Source: Nemertoderma westbladi
Lineage: Eukaryota > Xenacoelomorpha > Nemertodermatida > Nemertodermatidae
Direction of reading: 5' to 3'
Assembly (NCBI GenBank): GCA_032718475.1
Contig: JAUCBJ010007821.1
Coordinates: 62,001-126,000 of the forward strand
Length of the DNA stretch: 64,000 bases
The position numbers were made by a program, and so were the translations under genes. Shown here one piece after another: positions 1 through 11,526 of the stretch. Under the pieces are notes generated by a model, which saw only the letters and a program-made list of their open reading frames with translations, searched no databases and was not told the DNA's origin. Numbering within the stretch: position 1 is the first letter of the stretch; every line of letters starts with the position of its first letter.

Positions 1-470
1 TCGCGGTGAGAGGGACATTGGTTTTGGGGGTGGGTCTGGTCGCGGTGGGAGGTACATTGGTTTTGGGGATGGGGCTGGTCTCGGTGGGAGGGACATTGGT
101 TTTGGGGGATGGGTCTGGTCGCGGTGGGAGGGACATTGGTTTTGGGGGTGGGGCTGGTCTCGGTGGGAGGGACATTGGTTTTTGGGGATGGGTCTGGTCT
201 CGGTGGAGGGGCATTGGTTTTGGGGATGGGTCTGGTCTCGGTGGGAGGGACATTGGTTTTGGGGATGGGGCTGGTCTCGGTGGGAGGGACATTGGTTTTT
301 TGGGGATGGGTCTGGTCGCGGTGAGAGGGACATTGGTTTTGGGGATGGGGCTGGTCTCGGTGGGAGGGACATTGGTTTTTTGGGGATGGGTCCGGTCGCG
401 GTGAGGGGCATTGGTTTGGGGGATGGGTCTGGTCGCGGTGGGTGGGATATTCGTTTTGGGGATGGGCTCG
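1..470 (-). repeat. 39-bp GC-rich minisatellite, minus orientation
   Basis: About 12 tandem units whose + strand reads GGTGGGAGGGACATTGG, TTTTGGGGATGG, GGCTGGTCTC. This is the reverse complement of the unit in the large array at 39730-42400 and at 63510-64000. Many units here have GGTCTGGTCGCGG in place of GGGCTGGTCTCGG, so this array forms its own subfamily. The array runs off the left edge of the window. It stays open in several frames because the unit length is a multiple of three and lacks stops, so the short glycine-rich reading frames in it are not evidence of a gene. Confidence 0.93.
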
Positions 471-1890
471 GATCGGATCGGGCATTTAATGCTCGGGTTC
501 TTACCTTGGATCAATCCTCGCGGCCACGCGCTCCGACCCTTCGCGATTTCAGGTTCGGTGTTCATTTCATGTATGCCGTTACACAGACCTGAAGTTAAAT
601 TTGGCGTATTTAATATGTATTTTGATCCACGGTAGTCTTCGGATATCTTGTGGGGCGAGCCACAAAGTCAGTAATAATTCGATTTAACAATTTTTTCTTT
701 TGTAAAATTTATTATAATAAAAACGTCGATTAGTGCGACAAGCATATAGTACCGTATCGCTAAACACACATTTAGTGCGGTCCGACTGGGTTTAATGGAA
801 TATTTGCATTGTTAATCGTTGCGTTTATTGTGAATATAATATTTAACCACCAACTACGAATTTAATTGTTATTAGAATTTAACGATTTTGGTTTTGAAAA
901 AATTGTTGAGTTGGGGTTTAAAATTTGGACCCGATAGCAGATAGAATATTATAATATTATTTCCAAACAAGTTTCATTATTGGGTATTGTTTAACCAACG
1001 TTAATTAACTATATGCATCAAATAAAGATGTAAAATTATATAAAAATCACCTAAAGTTCGTTAATATAATCTGGACCCAGGATTGTAGCTAACAAACTTG
1101 TTGTTAATCAAAACTTAGTTTTTGGGGTAGGGCGACCTGAGTTTCGGTTATAATTAATTATATTAAATACAAACAGATCTAACAACTACGTCGCATTTAA
1201 GGCACAAACAATCCCAATGTAATAAAAATCTTACTAAAACGGCTATTTATTAATGTAAATATTTCACAGATACCAACCGATGGCGAGGGATAAAATAAAA
1301 CTAAACCAAACCATTGTTAATAAATGTATAAACATCGCTAAAACAAAATACTTATAGAAATTTAGTCACTTATATTTATAATAATAAGAGGTGGATATTA
1401 TTAATTTGTTATAAATTAAATTCCAATTCCCTTCCCTACCAGTGTTAGTCTTTACTTAATTAACCAGAACACAAACAAGACATTAAGTTGGTGTACATAA
1501 AGTCATTACTGAATTAATATAGTAGATGTTCTAGGTTGATTGATCATCACCTTGGGGATTGTGGGGCGAGCCACGCACTAAGTACACCGGCAACCCGGAT
1601 TCAACCGAGTTGTTTGTCTATCGGAGTGTCGGAAACGTTTGAAGGTTAATAACCTTAGTTGTCAGTTAATAGTCGGAAATAGAATTTGCGTGGGGGTATC
1701 AGCAGTTCTTCAGTCTACCGCTAGAGGGCGAGTGGTACCCGTATAAGCTGATTGCTTACTTCGTTCTGCGAGAATGCTTAATGTACTTCTACATGTTCCT
1801 GTATATTAATAATATCGCAACCATACTAAGTACAACAAAGCATATTAAATGTGACTTGTCGATTTCGTAACAAAAGTCAACCACAACAAA
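471..1890. other. AT-rich intergenic sequence, no gene seen
   Basis: No reading frame or domain is recognisable here. A 15-bp sequence TGTGGGGCGAGCCAC occurs twice, at about 650 and 1560, and could mark ends of a decayed mobile element. Nothing else supports that reading. Confidence 0.5.
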
Positions 1891-3068
1891 CTAACTATTA
1901 GTTAGTAACGTCCTGAGAGGCTGTTACTAACTATAGTAGTTAGTAACGTCCTGAGAGGCTGTTACTAACTATAGTAGTTAGTAACGTCCTGAGGGGCTGT
2001 TACTAACTATTAGTTAGTAACGTCCTGAGAGGCTGTTACTAACTATAGTAGTTAGTAACGTCCCGAGAGGCTGTTACTAACTATAGTAGTTAGTAACGTC
2101 CTGAGAGGCTGTTACTAACTATAGTAGTTAGTAACGTCCCGAGAGGCTGTTACTAACTATAGTAGTTAGTAACGTCCCGAGAGGCGGTTACTAACTATAG
2201 TAGTTAGTAACGTCCTGAGAGGCTGTTACTAACTATAGTAGTTAGTAACGTCCCGAGAGGCTGTTACTAACTATAGTAGTTAGTAACGTCCCGAGAGGCG
2301 GTTACTAACTATAGTAGTTAGTAACGTCCTGAGAGGCTGTTACTAACTATAGTAGTTAGTAACGTCCCGAGAGGCTGTTACTAACTATAGTAGTTAGTAA
2401 CGTCCTGAGAGGCGGTTACTAACTATAGTAGTTAGTAACGTCCTGAGAGGCTGTTACTAACTATAGCAGTTAGTAACGTCCTGAGAGGCTGTTACTAACT
2501 ATAGTAGTTAGTAACGTCCTGAGAGGCGGTTACTAACTATAGTAGTTAGTAACGTCCTGAGAGGCTGTTACTAACTATAGTAGTTAGTAACGTCCCGAGA
2601 GGCTGTTACTAACTATAGTAGTTAGTAACGTCCTGAGAGGCTGTTACTAACTATAGCAGTTAGTAACGTCCTGAGAGGCTGTTACTAACTATAGTAGTTA
2701 GTAACGTCCTGAGAGGCTGTTACTAACTATAGTAGTTAGTAACGTCCTGAGAGGCTGTTACTAACTATAGTAGTTAGTAACGTCCTGAGAGGCTGTTACT
2801 AACTATAGTAGTTAGTAACGTCCTGAGAGGCTGTTACTAACTATAGTAGTTAGTAACGTCCTGAGAGGCTGTTACTAACTATAGTAGTTAGTAACGTCCC
2901 GAGAGGCTGTTACTAACTATAGTAGTTAGTAACGTCCTGAGAGGCTGTTACTAACTATAGTAGTTAGTAACGTACTGAGAGGCTGTTACTAACTATAGTA
3001 GTTAGTAACGTCCTGAGAGGCTGTTATTAACTATAGTAGTTAGTAATGTCCTGAGAGGCTGTTACTAA
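1891..3068. repeat. 38-bp hairpin minisatellite (about 31 units)
   Basis: Tandem units of exactly 38 bp. Each contains TAGTTAGTAAC, a 13-nt spacer GTCCTGAGAGGCT, then the perfect inverse GTTACTAACTA, so every unit can form an 11-bp stem. The spacer holds a further CCT/AGG pairing. The junction between units is also palindromic. Units differ mainly at CCTGAG versus CCCGAG and at GGCTG versus GGCGG. The array ends about 130 bp beyond the OGDH stop codon, so it may lie in or next to the OGDH 3' untranslated region. Confidence 0.95.
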
Positions 3069-3201
3069 TGTGCAAATTGGTGTTGTGAAAAAATAAAATC
3101 TTGAGGAAAATCCACTGTGACTCTGGAAGGGAAAAAAACTACAAAAACCTACAATACGCAGCAGCACACTTTATGTTACTAATATAGAAGCGGGGCACAT
3201 C

Positions 3202-5157
3202 TTACAAGGTGAATGTTTTATCGAGGAAATCCTTCTTCTCGAACTCGTGTGTCCCTTTATGGCCGGCGGCGGTGCTGGCGCTGGGAGGCCTCCCTATGTA
3301 CGTAAACCCCCGGTCGCCTTCCAGCTCCGACAGACAGGTACGCACTCTGGGACGCACGAAACTCCAGTAGCCCATGTTCTTGTGTTCCTCCTGGACCCAG
3401 ACAACCTCGGCGTTCACATACAACGCTAACTCGTCCCGCACCAGATCGTAGGGGAACGGGGCCAGCTGTTCCACACGAACTATAGCCACGTCGCGTTCCA
3501 TACCGCGCCGACGGCGTTCCTCCTCCAGGTCGTAATACACCCGACCGGAACACATGACCAACTTGCGGACGACTTCAGGTTGCGGCTGCGAGTCGCCGAT
3601 AAGTCGACGGAACTCCGTTCCTTCCCGGATCTCCGAGAACGGGGAACGACACGCGGGTAATCGGAGCAACGATTTGGGAGTGAACAGGATTAGCGGCTTC
3701 CGGAAGGGGAGTTTAACTTGTCGACGGAGGATGTGGAAGTAGTTGGCCGGGGTGGAGCAGTTAGCGACGATCCAGTTGGCGGCGTGGAGCTGCGTGACCA
3801 CGAAGTTATCCTCCTCGGTTCTGAGAGGGAACTCATCCTCGTCATCGTTACTCATCTGTAGGAACCGTTCGGGGCGCGCGCTGCTGTGCTCGGGTCCCAT
3901 ACCCTCGTAGCCGTGCGGGAGCAGCATCACCAACCCGCACTGCCGGTACCACTTGGCCTCCCCGGCCGAGAGGAACTGATCCACGATGCACTGAGCCGTG
4001 TTGAAGAAGTCCCCGAACTGGGCCTCCCAGAGTACCAAAGCGTCCGGAGTCGATATCGAGAAGCCGACCTCGAAGCCGAGAACCCCGAACTCGGAGAGGG
4101 GCGAGTTGATGACCGTGTAGTTGGCCTGTCCGCCGTCGGCGGCGATCCGGTTCAACGGGACCGCGGTCTTCCCGTCAACCTCCTGATCGTGCAGCACGTC
4201 GTGCCGCTGACTGAAGGTGCCCCGCTCCACGTCCTGTCCACTCAGACGCACCGCGACGCCCTCTAGCAGCAACGAGCCGAAGGCCATCTTCTCGGCGAGA
4301 TTCCAATCCACGACCCCCTCGGCGGTGAACTCTCCCCGCTGCTCGAGGATCTTCCCTACGTTCCGATGGACCACGAAGGACTCGTCCACGCGGCTCACGG
4401 CCTCCCCGACACGTCGCAACGTCTCCTCCGAGACTCCAGTCGGCTGCGGCGGGTCCCGCAGATTCGCCGCCTCGTAGAATCCCGGCCACAACGCGTGTAA
4501 CCAATGCTCGCGCTTCGATTCCGGCGACTTCTGCGCCAAAGCGAACTCTTCCTCGCAGAGTTTCATATAAGAGTTGATGTTCCTTTTGGTGAACTCCTCC
4601 GATATGATGCCTTCCTGTATGAGTTGCTTCTTGTACTTATCGAGGACTCCGGGAATCTCTTTAATCTTCTTGTACATAACGGGTTGAGTGAACATTGGCT
4701 CGTCCATCTCGTTGTGTCCGTATCTTCGGTACCCGATGAGATCGATAACGAAGTCGCGATGCCAGGTGGCGCGCCATTCCGCGGCAATGCGCGCCACTCG
4801 GATCACGTGTTCCGGCGCGTCCGCATTCACGTGCATTATGGGGCAGTCCGAGACCTTGGCGACGTCGGTGCAGAACTCGGAGGACCTCGCCACCCGGGGG
4901 TCCGTGGTGAACCCAATCTGGTTGTTGATGACTATGTGGATGGTCCCGTGGGTGGTGTACCCCGGCAGGTCGGCCTGGTGGTGGGTCTCGTACACGATAC
5001 CCTGCCCCGAGTACGCGGCATCCCCGTGGATGAGAATGCCCATTACCTTGCGACCAGCGGTGTCCCCCCGTTGCTCTTGCATGCACCGCACTTTACCGAG
5101 AACCACGGGGTTCACAGCCTCCAGATGCGAAGGATTCGCGCAGATTGCAATCTCAAC
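3202..5157 (-). CDS. OGDH: 2-oxoglutarate dehydrogenase E1, exon 2 (C-terminal two thirds)
   Basis: Exon 2 encodes residues 358 to 1008 and the stop. The true start of the exon is a splice acceptor (CCCGCAG) at 5160-5158. The first codons give VEIAICANPSHLEA, which matches the conserved ANPSHLEA block of E1o. Visible landmarks are HGDAAYSGQG at residues 401-410 and NNQIGFTTDPR near 435, both in the thiamine diphosphate/Mg region, then GHNEMDEPMFTQP. Further on are SGQDVERGTFSQRHDVLHDQ, LWEAQFGDF, GPEHSSARPERFLQ and EEHKNMGYW in the transketolase-like C-terminal domain. The total of 1008 residues is close to the roughly 1020 usual for animal OGDH. No frame break is present and key residues are kept, so the gene looks functional. 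Codons are strikingly GC-rich against AT-rich surroundings. No canonical AATAAA is seen in the 130 bp downstream. Confidence 0.96.
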   Translation of the reverse strand, partial: VEIAICANPSHLEAVNPVVLGKVRCMQEQRGDTAGRKVMGILIHGDAAYSGQGIVYETHHQADLPGYTTHGTIHIVINNQIGFTTDPRVARSSEFCTDVAKVSDCPIMHVNADAPEHVIRVARIAAEWRATWHRDFVIDLIGYRRYGHNEMDEPMFTQPVMYKKIKEIPGVLDKYKKQLIQEGIISEEFTKRNINSYMKLCEEEFALAQKSPESKREHWLHALWPGFYEAANLRDPPQPTGVSEETLRRVGEAVSRVDESFVVHRNVGKILEQRGEFTAEGVVDWNLAEKMAFGSLLLEGVAVRLSGQDVERGTFSQRHDVLHDQEVDGKTAVPLNRIAADGGQANYTVINSPLSEFGVLGFEVGFSISTPDALVLWEAQFGDFFNTAQCIVDQFLSAGEAKWYRQCGLVMLLPHGYEGMGPEHSSARPERFLQMSNDDEDEFPLRTEEDNFVVTQLHAANWIVANCSTPANYFHILRRQVKLPFRKPLILFTPKSLLRLPACRSPFSEIREGTEFRRLIGDSQPQPEVVRKLVMCSGRVYYDLEEERRRRGMERDVAIVRVEQLAPFPYDLVRDELALYVNAEVVWVQEEHKNMGYWSFVRPRVRTCLSELEGDRGFTYIGRPPSASTAAGHKGTHEFEKKDFLDKTFTL

Positions 5158-6764
5158 CTGCGGGGAAATTATGCCAAAACGTTACGTTGATGAAGATATC
5201 AATAACTCTGAGACACACATAAGCTACATCCGTATCATTAACGTAAGGGGCTATTATTAGTTGACAAGGTTTTTTACATCCTCATCAACTTATCACCAGC
5301 AAATTAATTACTTTCAGTTTCTGACTTACATTTGCCCACGCGTAGAGGCACTAAGAGGGAAGACGTACACCCCCCCCCCCCCCCCATGTCAAAATTTCAA
5401 ATATCTGTTTTTTCATTAATCTATAGCAGAATTTAATGAGGATTTCAAATCTGAAAACCGCTTAGCGAAACCTCTTTTAGTTCTTGAGTTATCGCTGTTT
5501 TTCTGTATGATGGTCTGTCAGTCAAATTGTAAGACTTTAATTAAAAGACAGACAACCGACAGACAGACAAACAGACTCGATTCCATCAAACCTAAAAACT
5601 GACATCGGAAATGAAATCAGCGACCCCGAAAACCCCCATAATGAAAGTTTTAGCCCGGTGATGTGTATCTATCATGCCAGAAATGATTAACCAGCCAGAC
5701 CACAGACAGACAGTTCTGGCGGGAAGGTTTAAACTTTGAAGGCAATTATCTCGGAATGACATTTTTCAAAATACCACTCCTCCGCCATTTTTTAACCAAT
5801 TTTCTTTCTTTTTGGATGATTCGAAAGGGTTTCGGCAGTTCTTTAAAAGTTATCGGTTAGAATTTTTATATTTATGTTTTTACAGCAAATTTTTCAGAAT
5901 AAAGCGAAAAATTTGTTAAAGACCTAGGTTCTAATAGACCAAGTTCAAAATTACGTTACGGAAAAAGTAAATGTTGACAATATTAGAGGAAAGGGTGATG
6001 TATTCAACGCATTGCTTTCAGTGCAAAGCAGACTTATTGTCTTGTAACTTGAGACAAAAAAACAACATCATTGCAGCATGTCTTTGCTGTGTATTTATCG
6101 TAAAGGACGTAAATGGTTAGCTATAGAGCAGTTTAACCATCTCCTACACTATGGGACTCTGCAAACAGCGCTACAGCCCTGTAAATTCTCCAATTATGTT
6201 GGTTGCTGGTTTGTTTTTGGCTATTAACAGCCTAACATGAAGGATTACCGTGCTGTTCGCAGTCGAAGTATGTAAACTCTGTGATAGTTACGTCCGTTAC
6301 CGTGGAATTGCCCATTTAAAATTACAATCTATCCGATTATGGATGTTTCAAATAAATAACTTATATCAGTAATTGTCATATCTCTACTTATATTATCTAC
6401 TTATTTAATTGTGTAACCGGTTTATATGGACCTGTCTGGTCGGGAATAAAGGAAATAATAATAATAAAAAATACTTGTTTTGGTTAGAAAAAGCCCGCCA
6501 ATGTAACCTGCTCAAGTGCTCATATCCCTTAAATTTTTTAAGATGCCGGAGGTGCGCAAATAAACCCAAAAAATAAGCGAGATATATTTAGATGAGACTA
6601 CCGTAATTCTTTAGTTTAGTATTTTGTGTATTTTATATGCCAGTATGTTATGTAAAGATAAACTAGAACTGAAGTATATACGACTAAAAAAAACCAATTA
6701 ATGAAAAGTAAAAATACATAGAGGAAGTGCCAAATATATATTTCTTTACTTTGGTTATACAAAC
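5158..6764 (-). other. OGDH intron
   Basis: A phase-0 intron of 1607 bp with donor AG/GTTTGT at 6764-6763 and acceptor CCCGCAG at 5160-5158. Joining the flanking exons restores a continuous E1o alignment. The intron holds a 16-base C tract (5370-5385) and a segment at 5423-5466 similar to 43900-43945. It also holds one copy (about 6473-6540) of a dispersed repeat with core TTGTTTTGGTTAGAAAA. It has no coding potential. Confidence 0.88.
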
Positions 6765-7835
6765 CTCTTTCTGTGTGTTGAAATTCATTCTTTTAATATA
6801 AGTGCCCAGATGGTACTTAACGTCCCCCGATCCTTCCTGTTCCTCAACCTTGGGGTTAAACTGCGAGAAGAGACGTCGGAACGGTATCTTAGCGACGTTG
6901 GCCAACACGTTGAGTCGTCCCCGATGGGCCATGGCGATAACGAATGAGTCGCAGCCCAACTCGTTGCTCTTATCGATGATCGTCTTGAGACACGGGATGA
7001 GAACCTCGCAACCCTCCAAACCGAACCGCTTCTCCGACGGCCATTTCTTCGCGAGGAATTCCTCGAATTTAACGCCGTCGATGAGTCGCCGAAGTAGATG
7101 CGTCTTCTCGTCGTTGGTGTAGTTGAGCATCCCGGGGGTCTCGAGGCGTTCTCGGATCCAGTTGCACATCAATCGGTCCGGGACGTGCATAAAGTCGGCG
7201 CCGATGTGTCGCGAGTAGGCGGCTCGCAGGCGGCGGATGATCTCGTCCGGCATCAATTCCGTTTCGCCGCCGCCTATATACGACGTCGGCGGGAGGTTGA
7301 ACGGATGCTGGCTGAAGTCCTCCGGGTAGACTTCCAGCTCTACTGGGACCTCCTCGTGTCTCAGACCTAGGGGGTCAAGGTCCGCTAGTTTGTGGCCCCG
7401 CACGCTGTAACCACGCAACACGCCCTGCATGTTGAGATGGTCGGTGATGTCCTTCTGCGAGACTTGGGTTCGGGACCCGGACGCCGGTACCACGAACGGC
7501 CGATGGGGGCGCACCCCGCTGAACTCGTCCGCGAACGATTGCGGTACCGAGTTTGGATCCTCGGACCATTTCTCGAACATCTCCTCTTCGTAGGTGACGT
7601 TGGAACCGCTAAGAAAACTGTCCGAACTAATCTCCTTAAAGGTGGGAAGTTTCTTTGCGGAATCTGATGCATAGCGCCGATTACGTGCGGTTTGTTTGCA
7701 TCCATCACAATTTACAGCCGTGCGCAGAGGTTGGTTCGCAATATCGGTGCGTAACAAACATTTACTAATGTTTACTTTTGGGGTTATAATTGCCTTTAGC
7801 GTACAGCCCCGCAATACACCGCAATTACTTAACAT
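6765..7835 (-). CDS. OGDH: 2-oxoglutarate dehydrogenase E1, exon 1 (N-terminal part with mitochondrial presequence)
   Basis: This exon has exactly 357 codons and begins at the ATG at 7835. E1o is the thiamine-dependent decarboxylase of the 2-oxoglutarate dehydrogenase complex in the mitochondrial matrix. It converts 2-oxoglutarate to a succinyl group carried on E2 lipoate. Residues 1 to about 60 are basic, Ser/Ala/Thr-rich and nearly free of acidic residues, as expected for a matrix-targeting presequence. FLSGSNVTYEEEMFEKWSED (about 75-94) is the conserved animal N-terminal block. GYSVRGHKLADLDPLG and MAHRGRLNVL (302-311) are E1 landmarks. The exon ends at a donor after the Gln-Lys-Glu codons. 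The long exon contrasts with the many-exon gene of vertebrates. An OGDHL-type paralogue cannot be excluded, but the function would be the same. Confidence 0.95.
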
Positions 7836-8007
7836 TGTACTGTTATAACATTTGATTTACTTACGGCCTGACGGCAGTACCTACGGTTACATCTGTGATC
7901 TGTACAGGTTACCACTACTGCACTACCACTGCAGCACTGACAGAATTACAAATAAATACAGACAGATAAATTCTGAAAAATAGGAGGACGATTACAGTAT
8001 GCTGGAA
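7836..8007. other. Putative OGDH 5' flank
   Basis: A short AT-rich stretch upstream of the OGDH start codon. It presumably holds the promoter and 5' untranslated region. No clear TATA box or initiator is convincing by eye. Confidence 0.4.
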
Positions 8008-8218
8008 TGTCAACCTCTAAATCTGATCAAGAATTATCTCTCCAACCGCTTCCAATTCGTCAGCACAGGTACAGCAAAATCAATGCTTGAGCCTATACTC
8101 TGTGGGGTTCCCCAAGGGGGTCTCTCCTTGAGCCTATACTCTGTGGGGTTCCCCAAGGGTCTCTCCTTGAGCCTATAGCAGGTATAGGCTACTCTGTGGG
8201 GTTCCCCAAGGGTCTCTC
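8008..8218 (+). pseudogene. LINE reverse transcriptase fragment, 5' piece (interrupted by 8219-14577)
   Basis: Translation gives NYLSNRFQFVSTGTAKS followed by CGVPQG, the conserved GVPQGS motif of non-LTR reverse transcriptases just before the catalytic box. The segment from about 8086 is a degenerate tandem triplication, roughly 40 bp each, of the CTCTGTGGGGTTCCCCAAGG block. The third copy is broken by the hAT-like element. The rest of the RT resumes at 14586. This is a dead copy. Confidence 0.75.
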
Positions 8219-8299
8219 TAGGGCTCGATCGCATTTGGCCGGAGCCGGAGCAAGAGCCGGAGTTGGACAATTTGGCCGGAGCAGGAGCCGGAGTTTATA

Positions 8300-8999
8300 A
8301 AAATTTTTAAAAATTTAATTATTTATTAAAAAAATAAAGTACCGGTATGGTTATCGTTCGCCAATCGCTCAAAATCAATCCACAATCATGATCATAGCAG
8401 CATAGGTCTAATTAATTTCATAATTTATAGATTTACGAATTTTCAATTTAAAATTTAAGTAGGCCTACCCGGTAACGTAACCGTAATTTATCACGGACAG
8501 ACGGCCTGACGCTGAGGGCTAAAAATTACCTACAGTACCAGTACCTAAACCTAACTCACTACCGGTAACTGTCTAACTGCTGAACAGTCAACAGTGGTAG
8601 ATTCTGGTAGATCAGTAGATAGGCCTAGGCTGTAGGCTGCTAGTGGCTAGGTGTGTACTGTAGCACTGTAGGTACCGGTACCGTACCGTAAGCGTCGCGT
8701 ACCAGACCAGTACTGCCTGACTGCAGTACAGTATGCTGGCATGGCAGCAGTGGTACAGGGCTACAGTGGTACCAACCTGTAACGGTCTGATAGTCAGCCA
8801 GTACCAGTACTGCAGTACGGAGTCCGATACCCACCATTACATTTTTGGTGTATGTGTTGACAGGCCTATTTGCTATTACTGCTGTACAGCAGTACAGGTT
8901 ACTGTATTATTACATTGTTCAGTTGTTAGGCTACGGCCATATATAGTAGGCCATGCTACGGCAGTCAGGCAGTACGGTACCGTATTACCTACTGACCTA
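8300..8999. other. Interior of hAT-like element, no gene
   Basis: The first part is AT-rich. The rest (about 8460-9000) is dense in short palindromic words such as ACCGGT, AGTACT and TAGGCCTA. The short reading frames here have no family resemblance and look like chance. Confidence 0.5.
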
Positions 9000-9079
9000 C
9001 TAAACTGAAACATTCATATTGGGCAACCAAATAGAGGGATTTTAACACAATAATACGATGTACCTTGTTAGATTAATTA
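9000..9079 (+). repeat. 80-bp direct repeat, left copy
   Basis: Starts CTAAACTGAAACATTC and matches 14063-14142 with only one visible mismatch (G versus T near position 67). The pair lies 5063 bp apart inside the hAT-like element and brackets the nested TIR element. Confidence 0.92.
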
Positions 9080-10099
9080 CAACGGAGAGCCTTTAGATTT
9101 TGTTAACTCATTCGAATACTTATAGTCCGGCAGCCACAATGGTATACCGAAAATTTTTGGACGGATTAAATTTTTTTTATGTTTTGAGTTCTACAGGTCC
9201 CAATTAATGAGGAAATGGCGATTATAACATTTTTGACTTTGGGCATTTTGAAATAACGACCTAGTTGCTAAGGACCACGCAATTCTCATTTAAAGCATAG
9301 CAACTGCAAACAGCATGTCATAATGGATTGAAATCTTCTACAAAGTCAATATAGTTCATTTACGAAATAATGACAGTATTTTTTTGTCAGATTTTTAGAT
9401 CCTGTTGCTATGGAGACGGCATTGAAGTTTATTGTTGCGATTTCAAACGCCTTTAATTATACAATTAGTTACAAAATATGCACCAAAGTTAGTTAAATTA
9501 TGTTTATTTTATTAGCGTGGCCTTTCTGTAACTTTAGACAAGGTTAAGAATTGTTAGCTTATCCAATTCCGCTAACACAAACCCATAGAGTGAGCCGTTA
9601 AGCAATATTGGGAGCACGAGGTTGATTACCAATATCAACCTCGTATCACCCCAATAGAGTGGGAAGGAGAAGCACACAACAAGGGTCAGGGGTTACACCC
9701 CTGAAAGAGAGAGAATAGCAGGGGCGAAGGGAAGCACTTCAGAGGGGGGCAAAGGGTGACAACAGAATTATTAGCCAATGGGGGGAAGGCACCGGCTGAG
9801 TAGCGTAACTTGGCCAACCGTGCAATATATTACCATTCAGTCAGTGTATAATTTAGTCAGTGTAGCATTTGGTGTTAGTTAGGTTAGTTTAGCTAGGGAA
9901 GTACCGGGACTTTTAATCACCGTCTCCCGCCTTCCGTTTACTATATTACCAATTCTGTGTATCATTCATTTATCTATACTATTATACCCAAGGACTATAT
10001 ACAACGAACAACGCGAACTCTTTTCACCTTTTCACACACGGCGGGGACGCGTAGATTAATAAACCGGATAAATCGGGATCCTTCGTGGATCCCGTCACA

Positions 10100-11340
10100 A
10101 GAATCTAAATTGGGCTGATATTTATGTCCTAACCTGACATGTTTACGTGTTAACATAATTATTAAAGATTACAAATTTCAGCGATTATAACATTTAGGTG
10201 ATGTTTCTACGGTAACTATATTTGTTATTTCCAGTTTAGCTCCTTTCTACTGTATTGTGCATCTTATTTTATTGTACCCGTATTCATAAATCGATACTGT
10301 AAGGGATAGTACAGATAAAGTGCCTAAGTACCTTAGCAAAGTAGATTAGAGTGGATTCTACTGTACAGTATAGTATGTTCCTGTGTTCCAACGTACGATA
10401 TACAGTATATAATAATATTTATAATATACCAAATTTTGAGTTGGGTACTACAGTAATTTTTCTTGGGTGACCATTTCGATATGGAGAATTGGGTTTGGAA
10501 TTCATAACTATTGATGATCATTAGTTATGATTATTAGTTAGGCCTATGATTTATCAATGAGTTAGGCATCACATTTAGTGTTTTCTTCATGGAATAGCTA
10601 GTGAGTTTCCAGGTCTCTGCATTTAAATGGGACTTGTTCTATAGAAAATTGATATACTCGTAGTTTCTTATATGGAATGTTTTTTCATTGACATGAAAAT
10701 GTCATTAGCTTGTTCTAGAAAATTGACATAGTTGTAGTTTCTTATACGTGAGTCGAATTGTTCATTTAATTGTCATCGGTATGTTTTTTTAATGTTTTTT
10801 TAATAATTAAAATGGTACTGTATGTTTGCGTAGTTCTCTAGAAATATAACAGTTGATGATAGCTAATCGAATTAGGAAACCTAGCAATTACTGTAAAAAA
10901 TTCTAAAATGACTAGTTCGAACATTCATAAGATATTATGGGTGCCACCTGGAAAAAACAGTAACTATTGTATCTGGTAAAAAAAATAGCTAGTAAAATCT
11001 CAAAACTTGATCATATTTAAAAGTCAATAGATAAAATGTAGTTAACGGGCCGGTAACTACATAGTCAACGGGCCGGTACTAGTTAACGGGTCGGGACTAG
11101 AGTCATCCGACTCCCTTACAGGTTGACAGGAGTTTACCTACAGTAGGTAATGACAAGCAAACTACTGTATAAACGAATTTAAGTTCCATGAATTGTAAGA
11201 AATCCACGCATTCACTAGCTATGCTAATAACCCAACCAAACAGGAATATTGGACCTACCTTATCACATGTGGATGAAGCGGTCATTCTATACTGAGATTG
11301 ACCAAAAAGGAAATGTCAAAAGAACTAGATTATGACATAG
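10100..11340. other. AT-rich core of nested TIR element, no gene seen
   Basis: Unremarkable AT-rich sequence with a few short tandem motifs, such as GGGCCGGTA repeats at about 11047-11090. No supported gene. Confidence 0.5.
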
Positions 11341-11526
11341 ATATCAAGAGTTATATTAGTATTTCAAACCCGGTTTCATGCCTTGCCATTAAAAGTTTTG
11401 GCGGGGTCTGTTATTGGTCTACATCGAGCTAAATGTATTGACCATGAGTTCCTCAAATAATTTGTAAGTAATTTTTAAGTAATTTGGTATTTTCCTGTTC
11501 AGTACGGTGGACTTACATTAGGGGGG

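Noticed and set aside
640-1576. A complete LTR pair defined by the repeated 15-mer
   Set aside because: Homology does not extend beyond 15 bp, and no primer binding site or coding sequence lies between.
3886-5190. Long antisense frames within OGDH (for example 4504-5190 and 3886-4266 on plus)
   Set aside because: They are shadows of a GC-rich coding region on the minus strand and have no family resemblance.
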